Assembly: GCF_950295315.1 (NCBI RefSeq)
Contig: NC_080176.1
Coordinates: forward strand, 32,515,006 to 32,579,005
Direction: 5' to 3'
Length of the DNA: 64,000 nt
From: Erinaceus europaeus
Taxonomy: Eukaryota; Chordata; Mammalia; Eulipotyphla; Erinaceidae
Shown here: piece by piece, positions 34,031 to 44,398 of the stretch
Layout of the letters: each line of letters opens with the position of its first letter
Position numbering within the stretch: position 1 is the first letter of the stretch
Translations under genes and position numbers: made by a program
The notes under the pieces: model-generated
The model's database searches: none
Told to the model about the DNA's origin: nothing
What the model saw: only the letters and a program-made list of their open reading frames with translations

Positions 34031-34473
34031 TTAAAACAAAAAAACCTAGGAGTCCAAGAAATGGGTTTCTGGGAAACTGGTCATCTTCTTTTTCTTGATT
34101 TGGTTAAGTGGGTGTATTGAGCTGTGAAAATCAGTAGAGATGATCTCTTAATTTCTATTTGTTTCTGTTCAATCTACTACAGTAAAACATTTCACTTGAA
34201 ACTACTGTCCACATATCCGGAAACTTGACGAGTCTAATACTTCTGCTGATTTTTCTATTTTTATTTTTCAAGATTGATTATTGTCTCATGAGCAAATAAA
34301 TACATTTCCCTTCTTCCCCCTTTGATTATATTAGCTTTTTATCGCCTAATTACAGAGCAAATATTGTGTGTAGTAGTGACCACAGATCTGTATTTCATTC
34401 CTGACTTAGCAAAATGCCATTAGTATTTCACCATCAGGGCTAATATTCTAATATTGGATGTTTGTTTACCTTC
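34031..34473. other. AT-rich intron sequence, probably degraded LINE
   Basis: The stretch between two antisense L1 parts shows L1-like AT-rich text (for example TTGATTATATTAGC) but no block I can place confidently. Confidence 0.4.
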
Positions 34474-34600
34474 TTTTTCCTACCAGAGTACTGTTCAGCT
34501 CTAGTTTATGTCAGTGCTGGGACTGATGCTAGGATATTGGAGGAGCCTTAGGCATGAAAGCCTTTTGCATCAACATTATGCTATATTTATTTTTAATAGT
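34474..34600 (-). mobile_element. SINE family D, antisense
   Basis: TACCAGAGTACTGTTCAGCTC, GCCTTAGGCATGAAAGCC and CATCAACATTATGCTATATT show the antisense D-type element. Confidence 0.8.
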
Positions 34601-34830
34601 CATCAGGTTAGGGAATTTGCCTTTCTAAATTGCTAAAGGCTTTTCTTAAAAACGCATATTAAGTGTTTCTACTTGACTTTTGGCATTTATTAGGAGCTCA
34701 TTTATTTTTCTTGGTTTATTGATAGTTGGAATTACGTTAATAAGAGTGTCTAAAATAAGGCCTTGCTTATATTCCTGAAATAAACTCAACTTGCTCCAGT
34801 GTACTAGTTGTTCGTTAAGAAGGTCAGCCA
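34601..34830 (-). mobile_element. Older L1 ORF2 fragment, antisense
   Basis: The minus strand encodes pieces such as ELLINAKSQVETLN and the L1-like sequence before it. It probably continues the L1 seen at 32990-34030. Confidence 0.55.
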
Positions 34831-35058
34831 TGGGTCAGGTAGTGTTGCACCAGTTTAGCATATGTTATGATGTGCGATGACCCAGGTTCAAGTCCCTGAA
34901 CCCCCCCCCCCCACTTGCAGGGAGGAAGCTTCACAAGTAGTGAGCTAGTGCTGCAGGTGTCTCTGTGTCTCTCTGTCTCCCCATTTCATTTCAAATTATC
35001 TCTGTCCTATCAAAAAAAAAGAAAGAAATACAAATGCCTACAAAGAGCAATGAAGTCT

Positions 35059-35789
35059 TTTTTAAATTTTTTTATTTATAAAAAGGAAACATTGACAAAA
35101 CCATAGGACAAGAGGGGTACAGCTTTGCACAATTCCCACCACCCCCGTATACCAACCCCTCCGCTGATAGCTTTCCTATTCTTTAACCCTTTGGGAGTAT
35201 GGACCCGAGATCATTGTGGGATGCAGAAGGTTGAAGGTCTGGCTTGTGGAATTGCTTCCCCACTGAACATGAGCATTGACAGGTCAATCTATACTCCCAG
35301 CCTGCCTCTCTCTTTACCTAGTGGGGAAGGGCTCTGGGGAAGCAGAGCTCCAAGGCACATTGGTGGGGTTGTCTGTCCAGGGAAGTCTGGTCACATCATG
35401 CTATCATCTGGATCCTGGTGGCTGAAAAGAGAGTTAATATACATAGCCAAACAAATTGTTGGACAATCATAGACCTAAAGGCTGGAATAGTACAGGTGAA
35501 TCGTTGCGGGGGGGGGGGGGGGGGTTTCTCAATTTTGTAAATAGCTAGTAGGCATGTTTTAGTTATATTTCAAAGGGCCTGTAGCTATACTAGTTGTTTT
35601 TTTGGGGTTTTTTTGCCTGAGCCTGAAATCTGATATGCAGGTGAATCCTAATTATTGTCTGGGGAGATGATATCATGGCTAGGAAAAGGACCAGAAAGCT
35701 GGATCAAGGAAGAGAGTAGCTCCCTAATATTGGAAAGGGATATAAATATTACTGTAAATCTTATCAATTTGACGTGATCTGGGGCCCAT
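35059..35789 (-). mobile_element. L1 3'-end copy, antisense, inserted in a SINE
   Basis: The flanks AAGAGCAATGAAGTCT (35043-35058) and AAGAACAATGAATTCT (35790-35805) are a 16-bp duplication with two mismatches. The internal blocks match the 20884-22281 copy closely, including GGTCTGGCTTGTGGAATTGC and GGCATGTTTTAGTTATATTTC. It stops at GATCTGGGGCCCATA, about 500 bp earlier than the longest copy. A G run lies at 35508-35524. Confidence 0.9.
35508..35524. repeat. Poly(G) run
   Basis: Seventeen or so consecutive G residues lie inside the L1 copy, a place where the other copies have only about 5-7 G. Confidence 0.9.
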
Positions 35790-35855
35790 AAGAACAATGA
35801 ATTCTGTGCAGGCACTAACCCCCAGTGATAACCCTGGTGGGAAAAAAAAAACACA

Positions 35856-36263
35856 TTTTAAGCCTTAGTTGATTAATTATATTAAAGAGTAAATGGCTTT
35901 TGCTGGGCTTTTCTGAGGGTTTTAAGGCAGTTTTATTACAGCATGGTTTCAAAATAAACAAAGGGAGAAGGACTGGTGAGCTGTGTGTATGGTATGGACC
36001 CACCAGCATTCAACTACATTGCTTGCTAGTCTCAGGGGGAGCTACATGGCAGGTCCAGGGAAAAGGCACACAGAAGAACAGCAGGAAGAGTCTAATGGAA
36101 GAAGAGTCAATAGGGCTGAACTGCTGCCAGACACTTGCTTAGTCTCTTGTACCCACAATCCCTTGTGAGTTTGTGTGTTAAGCTGTTGACTTGGTGTCAG
36201 CCATATGATCATTACATCATGTCCCATAATCCATTTTGTTCACTGTGAACAAAATTAGTGAAG

Positions 36264-36265
<2 letters not shown>
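35856..36265. other. Unannotated intron sequence
   Basis: Unique sequence with no identified repeat or coding feature. Confidence 0.45.
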
Positions 36266-36266
<1 letters not shown>

Positions 36267-36312
<46 letters not shown>

Positions 36313-36331
36313 TGAGAGAGAGAGAGAGAGA
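36267..36331. repeat. Compound CA and GA microsatellite
   Basis: A CA run (36267-36311) is followed by ATGAGAG and a GA run to 36331. Confidence 0.95.
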
Positions 36332-36349
36332 ATATTGAACTGTTATTCA

Positions 36350-36615
36350 CTCAGTACATTTTACTCATTGAAAGTGCACAATGTATTGGTTTTAACTAAA
36401 TTCACAACTCGTAAACCATCACTACAATTTTAACACCAAAATTGTCACCCTATAAAGAAACCCCCAGGTCCCCACAGCCCTAGGGAATCTGTGTTCTGAG
36501 ATCTCCTTTGAGTTGTCTGTTCTTGACATTTCATGTAATAGATTAGATTAAGTAGTATTTTGTGATCAACTGACTTCTTTCATTTATAATATTTTCAAGG
36601 TGTGTATTCTGGTTC
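36350..36615 (-). mobile_element. Old L1M-like 3'-UTR fragment, antisense
   Basis: TAACACCAAAATTGTCACCC, AAAGAAACCCCCAGGTCCCC, GACATTTCATGTAATAGATTAG and CTTCTTTCATTTATAATATTTTC follow the order typical of antisense L1M 3' ends. Confidence 0.65.
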
Positions 36616-36959
36616 TTCTGTTTGTGCATTATAGCTGTAAGGGGAACATGATAAACTTTTCCATTTCCTTTTATGTTCTGTGCTATTTCTGACTGCCCTG
36701 TATTTTTCTATTCCTCAAAAATTGGACAGAATTTATTTGCTGTGCGATACTACAAGTCTGGTCCTATTTGGACAGTAATTCTTGATGGCTCCTCCAGGAT
36801 TCTTATAGCTTACTCAGCATCATTCTTCTAAGTCTGTCTCAGCCAGCTTTCTAGAATGACATTTGTTCCATTCATCTTCTCATCAAACCCTGTAAAGACT
36901 TCTTTATGCTTGTAATCCAGACTTTTTCTCTGTCCTAGTGGTATTTCTGGTATCCTTGC

Positions 36960-37430
36960 CTTTTCAAAATTGAATTTAATTTGAAGTTTACTTAGTTGAC
37001 CTTTTCAAACAACCAGTTTCTGATTTATCAATTCCCTTCCTTCCCTGTGTATGAACTCCCCCCCACCCCCATTTCCTCCCCCTTTGCCCTTGGCTTCCTT
37101 CTTTCTCTTTTCCTACCCTTCTCAGTTGAAGTCTTTGCTTAATTTCCTTTTGTCTTGCTTAATAGCAAAAGCACTTAATGTTATGTGTTTTCCTCTGAGA
37201 ACCAGTGCAGATCCTGCCACAGCCCATAAGTTTTTATCTGCAGTGCTAGAGTTGTTGGTATTTCCTAAATGGTATATAATTCCAGTTTTTATTTCCTTTT
37301 TGAGCTAAGAGTTATTTAGAAGTCTTTTTATAACTCAGTAGTTAGGTTCTTAGAATGTAAACCTTTGGTTTTAATTTCTTGCTTAAACTCATTTCTATTA
37401 AGGTTGGACAGGGTGGGGGTGTGCTAATAG
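36960..37430 (-). mobile_element. Older L1 ORF2 fragment, antisense
   Basis: CAACCAGTTTCTGATTTATC (reverse of an ORF2 reverse-transcriptase-linker block), then GCACTTAATGTTATGTGTTTTC, CCACAGCCCATAAGTTTT and GAGCTAAGAGTTATTTAGAAG match antisense L1 text around 28380-28700 of the large L1. Confidence 0.65.
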
Positions 37431-37445
37431 ATGATCCACTTTTTT

Positions 37446-37767
37446 TTTTCCTCCTGGCTTATCGCTGGGGCTTGGTGCCTGCACTATGAATCCACTGCTC
37501 CTGGAGACTATTTTTCCCATTTTGTTGCCCTTATTGTTGTGCTTGTTGTAGTTGTTATTATTATTGATGTCATAGCTGTTGATGTTGTTGGATAGGACAG
37601 AGAGAAATTGAGAGAGGAGGAAAGATAGACACCTGCAGACCTGTTTCACTGCTTGCAAAGCGACCCCCTGCAGGTGGGGAGCTGGAGGCTTGAACCGCAA
37701 TCCTTACACTGGTCCTTGTGCTTTGCACCATGTGCGCTTAACCCGCAGCACTACCGCCCAGCTCCCA
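37446..37767 (-). mobile_element. SINE family A, antisense, full length with target duplication
   Basis: ATGATCCACTTTTT at 37431-37444 recurs at 37768-37781. The element shows its 3' module (CACTATGAATCCACTGCTCC), GGATAGGACAGAGAGAAATTG, CACCTGCAGACCTGTTTCAC and CGCTTAACCCGCAGCACTAC. Confidence 0.93.
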
Positions 37768-37844
37768 ATGATCCACTTTTTAGTGGTTATTGGAAAAGAT
37801 ACTGAGTTATTCGTCAGGCAGGAAGCTGAAATGCGTTTTGTTTT

Positions 37845-38062
37845 CTTTTATTCATTTATTTTTTATTGTCACTAGTACATTCACTACTCTAAGCCGACTT
37901 TTTCGGATAGAAAGACAGATGCAGAGACAAAGAAAGAGCACAGCACTAAAGCATCCTTTAGTACAGCAGAGTCTGGGCTTGAATCTGGTTTGTGTTCATG
38001 GCAAAGCACATTTCCAAGTAGCTATTTTGCCAATCCCTTGTACCAGGGGCTGTGGGTTGACA
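37845..38062 (-). mobile_element. SINE family E, antisense
   Basis: A T-rich left end, GAAAGACAGATGCAGAGAC, GCAGAGTCTGGGCTTGAATC and CAAGTAGCTATTTTGCCAATC give the antisense E-type order. Confidence 0.65.
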
Positions 38063-38072
38063 TTTTCCTTTT

Positions 38073-38203
38073 TTTTTTTTTTTTCCCCCTCCAGAGCACT
38101 GCTCAGCTCTGGCTTATGGTGAGTTTTTTTTTTAACCTGGGACCTGTAGTGACTCAGGCATAAGGCTTTTTGCATAACTACTATGCTATATCTCTAGCCT
38201 TGG
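38073..38203 (-). mobile_element. SINE family D, antisense, with target duplication
   Basis: GGGTTGACATTTT before the T run and GGGTTGACTTTTT after the element are near-identical flanks. Between them lie CCAGAGCACTGCTCAGCTC and GCATAACTACTATGCTATATC. Confidence 0.85.
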
Positions 38204-38489
38204 GTTGACTTTTTATATAGAAAGAGGTAGAAGAATGGGAAAGACTCTGAGTGGCAGAGTAGGGTGGAGTTCAGCAGAACAGGGGCTGTGCTCTCTCCAC
38301 TTCTAGCATCATGTCTCACAGGAAGGACTCTCCCATAAGGATGAGCCCAGGGACTCTATATCTAGCATCAAACACCTTCTATGGTTTTCTGACAAATTCT
38401 GTTTCAAGAAGAAGGCAGAGTGTGAATTCCATGGAATCTTGGGTAACGTTTATTTCCCAGAATTACTATTGTCATCATCATGATGACCA

Positions 38490-38758
38490 TTATCATTATC
38501 ATTTTGCCACCAGGATTTTCCCTGGGGCTCAGTGCCTGCACAACTCCACTGTTTCCAGTGACCATTTTTTCCTTCCTTTAGACAGAGTGAGAGTTATAAA
38601 AGGAGTGGTTGGGGGTGGTAGCACAAAACACCAGTTCCACCACTCAGGAAGCTTCCCCTTACCCCAGGAGTTCCCCTGTGGTAACCAGGGCCATAAACCT
38701 GGGTCCTTGCACATGAAAGCATTTGTGTTTTATTGGATGAGCCACTTGAAGGCCCTGT
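38490..38758 (-). mobile_element. SINE family B, antisense, diverged
   Basis: TTTTGCCACCAGGATTTTCCC, GGGGCTCAGTGCCTGCACAAC, CACCACTCAGGAAGCTTCCC and GGGTCCTTGCACATGAAAGC follow the antisense long-form B order. Confidence 0.75.
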
Positions 38759-40149
38759 AGGTAGACCCTGTATGTTTATTCATATGCTCCATCTGTGTTA
38801 AAATAACTCAGTTCTCCCTCCACTTGACCCTTGGCCCTCTGCTTCCTGCAAAAGCCTTCCTTGCCCTGTGTTTCTGTCTCGTGAGTCATGCAGAGCCCCA
38901 GACCTCCAGGACGGGGCGGGGGGGGGGGGGGGGGGGATTGTGTGGCTTGGTCTGTGCAGGACAGGCCACAGACACTTTCTTGCATGGATACAAGTGAAGG
39001 GAGACCTCCTGGAGGTGTTAACCAGACATCCTCTTGAGCATCTTAGAGTCCCCTTATTTTTGCCTAGAAGGCTCTATTCCAGAATACTCTGCTGTCTTCA
39101 CTAGAGCATTAGTAGTTCTTGCTCACCCAGTTTTCGCAGTCCAGACTTGCCAGCCCGGGTGGGTACAGGAAAAGATTTCCCATGTGGAACCTCAAATCCT
39201 GCTGGACAAATGCCAGACTGGACAGGGGGTGTCTTATCTTTAAGGAATAGTCCTATTTGTGAAAGAGAACAAATATGACTTTGAAAAGCAGGTTGACACT
39301 GAAGCAAACCTCTACCTTTGCCCTCATCAGCTAATTTCATCAGTTAATTTCATTAAGCCTTGAGCCCCAAGAGAAGATTCAGAAGAAACTGCTGCTTTCT
39401 TGGGGCTCCTTTGGGTAGATGACAGGTAGATGATACAAGTGACAACGTTTGTCTGAGCTTGTGGCACATGGTGGGAACCATACTTTTGAAAATCTTCCCC
39501 ATAGTTTTGAAAATCAAGAGGGAAAGCTAGAAGCAGAATGCAAAGGATGTTTGTGCCACTGTCATTACATTTTGAAACAAGTCTCTTGGTAGAACAGAGC
39601 TAATGACATTCTCTCCAGAACAACAGGCATCAACAAGAGGCTTAAGTGTGAGAACCAGGTAAAACTACTTCTTAATCTTTGATGGGTTGTCTTTTTTAGC
39701 CACATTACCCCCTCCCAGTCTGTGATTGGCCAATTTATTTTTACACCTTGTGATCAGCTCAGATGAGTGTGGGCAATCTCTCTGGTTATAGGTGGGACTG
39801 GTAGGTATTCTAGACATAGGGGTTTCTGGGAAATGTAGTCTCTTAGCAAAGTCTTCTGAATGAGACAGGGCTATCAGGAAACTTTGGCCTGTTCAGTTCT
39901 CACTGACCCTCACAATGACAGCTTATAGCATTAGGGTCACATACATAGTGTGACATGTGTCTTCATAACTGGAATGTTCAGAAAATGACACAGAAGCAGA
40001 AAATCTACTATGATAATGCCCCCTCAGGTCAGTCTGGGTCTCAATTATTTTAAAACTCTACCACCTGGTTCAGAGAGAAAGGTTGCAACCTCTGTAGATA
40101 TTGCCCAACCAATGAAAGACTCTACGGTTTAACTGAAAATAACTATTTT
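38759..40149. other. Unannotated intron, with a poly(G) run and promoter-like motifs
   Basis: A G run (38918-38936) is the most G-rich point. At 39722-39735 the palindrome-like ATTGGCCAAT carries two opposed CCAAT boxes, and at 39828-39845 TTCTGGGAAATGTAGTC is the reverse complement of the ZNF143-type GACTACATTTCCCAGAA motif. No exon follows either site that I can recognise. Confidence 0.5.
39722..39850. promoter_or_regulatory. Candidate regulatory stretch with NF-Y and ZNF143-like motifs
   Basis: Opposed CCAAT boxes (ATTGGCCAAT) lie about 100 bp from a 17-bp match to the ZNF143/SBF motif. Such pairs occur in promoters and in some LTRs. The sequence is not CpG-rich, so an ordinary housekeeping promoter is unlikely. 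Function is inferred from motifs only. Confidence 0.3.
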
Positions 40150-40342
40150 TTTAAAAAAAGTTATTATATTTATTTCTCAGCTAGAGACAGAAATTGAAAG
40201 GAAAGAGAGATAAAGAGGGAGGGGGAGGGGAGAAGGAGAGGCAGAGAGAGATCCACTGCATGGCTTTACCACTTGTGAAGCAGGGGCTTGAACCTGGGTC
40301 CTTGCACAGTAACATATACGCTCTACCTGGTGTGTCACTATT
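40150..40342 (-). mobile_element. SINE family B, antisense
   Basis: CTAGAGACAGAAATTGAAAGG, CACTTGTGAAGCAGGGGCTTG and GGGTCCTTGCACAGTAACAT show the antisense B order with a deletion of the TTCCCCCTGCAGG part. Confidence 0.82.
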
Positions 40343-41954
40343 TGAAAAACACTTGAATAAGATTAGAGTCTCACCTTCCTTTCCTTCCTCTACTGTCCTT
40401 TCCCTCAGCTTATGTGTAGGGACTTTTAATTGGGTGAGGATCCCCATGCCACAACTTTATTGCCTATCTGACCACACCTTTTTGAAGAAGGGTAGATCAT
40501 ACCTGAAATAAATGAATCTAGGATGAAGATTAAAAGCAGAGGGGGCAAAGGAGACCCAAAACTTAGTATTCCTAAAAACTTTCTTGTGCTTTTATTAAAA
40601 TCCAGCTATTTAAGAGTGAACCCCAATATCACCACCTCATTCTTCTAGGTCTTCGAGATGACTAGGGAGACTTGTCAAAGGGAAAGTCAGATGAGAATGC
40701 GGGACATATTATCTCCTGGGTGTTCGACAAACACTTCAAAATGGAAGGCAGGAATGGGCTTTTCATTTTCTTAAGGAGGAGATTTGGAAATAAATTGTTA
40801 ACCTGCTGAGTTCTGTCATCTCATTAAGAAACTCAGTATTTAATGACTTCTATTGGAAGTATTCAGAACCAGGAGGTGATAATAGAAAGATTCCTTAGAA
40901 GTTCTGTAAAACACTCCTTGGGAAAGGACTTAGAAGAGGATTTTGAGGAGTGATTGCTGAGGGCTGTGCTTGTCTTTCATGTGCATATTAATTCAATGTC
41001 CTTTTTACTCAGTGGGACATAAACAGACATCACTTAAATTAGGAAATGAAAAAAGTCAAAAGGGACCTCCCTTAACATATCCTCAGGGGGACTGAGGCCC
41101 CCCAATAGTGTCTGGAAGCTGCTGCCTCCCCAGCCTTCTGCTGGCAGGCCTCCTGCGGCCCCCTCCAGTGCTCTGCCTTTTTCTGTCCAGTTCTGCAGTG
41201 ACAGTCCCAGCAGGAGCCCTCTTCCTCAAGCTCTTCCACAACTGCCCCTACATGTCAGTAAAATTTATTATCTCACTGCTGTGAACTAGTTGCTTGACTC
41301 TCTGGGACAGGAAATGATGTGTGTCTTCAGTCTCCTGCTCAGTTGAAAGCTGGTTTAATTGGTCGGGTCTCTGAGGGTGCCATTGTTCCTGTCCCCTTGC
41401 TCCATCTACTTCTACAGGGGCTGCTGAAGCCCCAGGCAAACAGAGAAAACCCTGGTGAGGAACTGCTCAGGTTTCAGTTCCACCTTGGGGTGTGGGTGGG
41501 GTGTGAGTAGGTACATGAGTAGGTAGGTTTCTTTCAAAGGACCTGAGTACAAACAGAACCGGGTACTAGAGGTTCTTCTTGTAATGGTGTTGAGGGATAA
41601 GAGGTACTGGACAGTTACCATCCAGAGAATGGGAGTGGTGACAGGTATGGCTTGCAAAGTTAGAGGCAGGGCTTGGGTTTTAAAAGCTAGATCTGTGAGC
41701 TTCTCACTCTCTCTGTCAGGACCATCACGCCCTCCTCCCCAGTCTCTCTCTCTCTCTCTCTCTTTGTGTGTGTGTGTCTTTCTTGTGTTCTAACATGTGA
41801 ATGCTCTCAATTTTCCTGAATAAAGTTTAAAATTCCTGAAAATCATGCTCTCTCCTCAATTCTTTGTTGAGATAATGTGCGATGAGCTTTTTTTTTTTTT
41901 TTTAATTTTTGGGGAATGAATACGGGCTCCCTCTCCTCTGAAACAACAGGAATA
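40343..41954. other. Unannotated intron sequence, low in repeats
   Basis: The longest stretch without an identified transposon after the exon. It includes unique text at 40600-41260, and a CT/TG microsatellite at 41741-41780. At 41560-41900 a TTTTAAAA box, AATAAA (41819-41824) and pyrimidine-rich text have LTR-like order, but no matching ends were found. Confidence 0.45.
41741..41780. repeat. CT then TG microsatellite
   Basis: A CT run passes into a short TG run. Confidence 0.9.
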
Positions 41955-42095
41955 GAGGGGGCTGGGTTGTGGCACACTTGGTTTGAGTGCATAGGTTACC
42001 AAATGTGAAATAAAGAGAGGGAGTCACTTGAAGCACTTTCTCCTTACCATTTCAACTTCTCTCTGTCCCTATCAAATACAAATAAATAAATGTAG
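41955..42095 (+). mobile_element. SINE family B, sense, internally deleted
   Basis: GGGGGCTGGGTTGTGGCAC and TTGAGTGCATAGGTTACC are followed directly by body-like CACTTGAAGCACTTTC and a tail with AAATA units. The middle is lost. Confidence 0.7.
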
Positions 42096-42284
42096 TGGAG
42101 ATTAAGAAGAAAGGAACTTATTTGCAAACAAGACTTTATGGAAGCATACTTACCTAGAAGGTAAGGTGAGGGCTTAGGGAGTGCGGAGCTGGGAGGCCAG
42201 CAGGCTCCTTAAGAGAGTCCACAACTCCCTTACTAAAAGGGACAGTAGCATGCAAGTGTGTATGTGGGGTTCCTCTGAACCATT

Positions 42285-42480
42285 TTCTTTTTAATTATCT
42301 TTATTTATTACTGGATAGAGACAGAGAGAAATCTAGAGAAGGAATTGGGGAAATAGGGAGGGAGAGAGGCAGAAAGACATCTGCAGCACTGCTTCACTAC
42401 TCATGAAGCTTTCCCCCTACAGGTGGGGAGCAGGGGCTTGTAATGTGTGCGCTCAACCAGGGACACCACCACCTGGCCCC
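42285..42480 (-). mobile_element. SINE family B, antisense
   Basis: ATTACTGGATAGAGACAGAG, ATCTGCAGCACTGCTTCAC, CCCCTACAGGTGGGGAGC and GACACCACCACCTGGCCCC. Confidence 0.9.
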
Positions 42481-42571
42481 AGGCACCTTCCTCCCACCTG
42501 TGTTCCCACCACCTCAGAAAGATTCAGGTCTCCATGCTTTGACCCCCAACCCACTTTGCCCAGCCCTTAGT

Positions 42572-42783
42572 CTTTTTTTTTTTTTAATTTTTAATTATCT
42601 TTATTGGATAGAGACAACCAGAAATTGAGAGGGGAAGAGACAGAGGGAGAGAGAGAGAGAGACCTGCAATACTGTTTCACCACTTGCAAAGCTTTTCTCC
42701 TGCAGGTGGGGACCAGGGACTTTAACCGAGTCCTTGTGCATTGTAACATGTGCTTTCAGCTAGGTGTGACCCCTCTCTGGACC
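42572..42783 (-). mobile_element. SINE family B, antisense
   Basis: A T run, TATTGGATAGAGACAACCAG, CAATACTGTTTCACCACTTGC and CTCCTGCAGGTGGGGACCAG identify a second antisense B copy only 90 bp after the previous one. Confidence 0.9.
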
Positions 42784-42837
42784 TTTCAGTTGGCTACAAG
42801 CCACTGCACAGGTTGTTGGTCTGCAGTGGTGCTTTTA

Positions 42838-42982
42838 AATATTTATTTATTTATTTTTAATTTTCATCAGAGTACTGCACAGCTCTGGGTTAAGGTGATG
42901 ATAGGGATTGAACCCGAAACTTTGGAGCCACGGGCATAAGAGTCTTTTGCATCATCACCCTACTGTCACCCTGGTTCTGTAG
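42838..42982 (-). mobile_element. SINE family D, antisense
   Basis: TCATCAGAGTACTGCACAGC, GATAGGGATTGAACCCGAAAC and TTTTGCATCATCACCCTACTG show the antisense D-type element with an ATTT-rich left tail. Confidence 0.8.
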
Positions 42983-42983
42983 A

Positions 42984-43339
42984 GGTGCCTCCCCTAGGGT
43001 GGCAGAGGCCTCTAAGAAAAAAAAAAATCCCCAGGTGGAGCTTGTACTGGTAAAGTGTTACTGATTAGGAGGAAGGAGATCACTGGAATAGAGTTCTCCT
43101 CAGTTGTCTTTATGCAATATTCATGCTTTGGAAGTCAGCTCTGTTGTAACAGAGCCTAGCTAATGGAGCTCAACTCCAAGCACCAGGGAAGGCTGGGACT
43201 TGTCTCAGGGGCCCAGTGACAGGCTTAGGGAATGGAAAATTACTCAGCAGAGGTCTCAGACAAGATGGGGAGATCCCAGGTAGACCAAACCCACCTTATT
43301 CACTAAGGCTCCTTAGTGAATAAAAGCTTGGGATTTATA
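42984..43339. other. Unannotated intron sequence
   Basis: Unique text of average composition between a SINE and an L1. Nothing recognised. Confidence 0.4.
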
Positions 43340-43665
43340 CTCCAAAGATAAATTCATTTGTAAAATAATCTGGACCTGGACTTTCATTGTCGGAAAGGTT
43401 CTTGAAAACTGTTTCAATGTCTTTGGCTGTGAATGACTGGCCTATTGATGTTTTCTCATTTTTGGTTCAGTTTTGGAAGGTTATACACCTCTACGAACTT
43501 TTCTCTAGCTTGGTAGTTCATAGAAGCCTTGCATGATATTTTGGATTTCAGTGATATCTGTTCTCTCCTCTTTCATTTACAATCCATTTACTTATTTGGG
43601 TCTTCTCCCCCCCTTTTTTTTTTACTGAATCTGACCAGGGGCTTGTCAATTTTGTTTACCCTTTT

Positions 43666-43916
43666 TTCTTTTATAGTTGTTGTGGTTATTGTTGTTATTG
43701 ATGTTGTGATTGTTGGATAGGACAGAGAGAAAAGGAGAGAGGAGGGGAAGACAGAGAGGAGGAGAGAAAGAAGATAGACACCTGCAGACCTGCTTCACCT
43801 CCTGTGAAGCGACTTCCCTGCAGGTGGGGAGCCAGGGGCTTGAACTGGGATCCTTAAGATGGTCCTTGTGCTTTGCGTCACGTGCACTTAACCCACTGTG
43901 CTACCACCTGACCCCC
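43666..43916 (-). mobile_element. SINE family A, antisense, with target duplication
   Basis: TTGTTTACCCTTTT at 43652-43665 recurs at 43917-43930. The insert has TTGGATAGGACAGAGAGAA, GACCTGCTTCACCTCCTG and GTGCACTTAACCCACTGTGC. Confidence 0.93.
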
Positions 43917-44087
43917 TTGTTTACCCTTTTGAGGAATGAACACTTAGCTTCACTAATCTTTTGTTTGGTTCGTATATTTTTTATGTTATTTATTTCTACC
44001 CTAATGTTTTATTATTTTTCTCCTTCTGCTTACTGCTGAGTTCCTTTGTTCTTCTTCTTCTTCTAAGTCCTTAAATATGTAGTCAAG

Positions 44088-44398
44088 GGGGTTGGGCAGT
44101 AGCACAGTGGGTTAAGTGCACATATGGATACCATCTCAAGCTCTCGACTCCCGGGGAGGGGGTTCACCTCACGAGCGGTGAGGCAGGTCTGCAGGTGTCT
44201 ATGTTTCTCTCCCCCTCTGTCTTCCCCTCCTCTCTCGATTTCTCTCAGTTCTATCTAACAACAACAACAGCAATACAATAGTAATAACAACAAAAAATGA
44301 TAAAGTATAAGGGCAACAAAAGGGGACAAAAATAGCCTCCAGGAGTAGTGGATTCATAGCGCAAGCACCAAGTCCCAGTGATAACCCTGGAGGCAAAT
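44088..44398 (+). mobile_element. SINE family A, sense, full length
   Basis: GGGGGTTGGGCAGTAGCACAG opens the element. GAGCGGTGAGGCAGGTCTGC, CTCCCCCTCTGTCTTCCCC, AGTAGTGGATTCATAGCGC and GATAACCCTGGAGGCAAA complete it. It sits in the L1 as an inverted partner to the SINE 170 bp upstream. Confidence 0.92.

Larger units (their letters stand above)
34831..35855 (+). mobile_element. SINE family B, sense, split by an L1 3' end
   Basis: The left half (34831-35058) has GGGTCAGGTAGTGTTGCACC, CAGGTTCAAGTCCCTGAACC, a C run (34900-34912) and a pyrimidine body. The right half (35790-35855) continues with ATTCTGTGCAGGCAC and GATAACCCTGGTGG, the SINE's 3' module. The halves join across the L1 at 35059-35789. 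Confidence 0.88.

Noticed and set aside
39646..39914. Possible short LTR (TGTGAGAACC start, CCTCACA end) around the CCAAT and ZNF143-like sites
   Set aside because: The ends match imperfectly and the flanks CTTAAG and ATGACA are not a duplication.
41560..41900. Possible LTR with TTTTAAAA, AATAAA and pyrimidine-rich U5
   Set aside because: No TG...CA ends with matching inverted repeats and no target duplication could be found, so the signal order alone is not enough.
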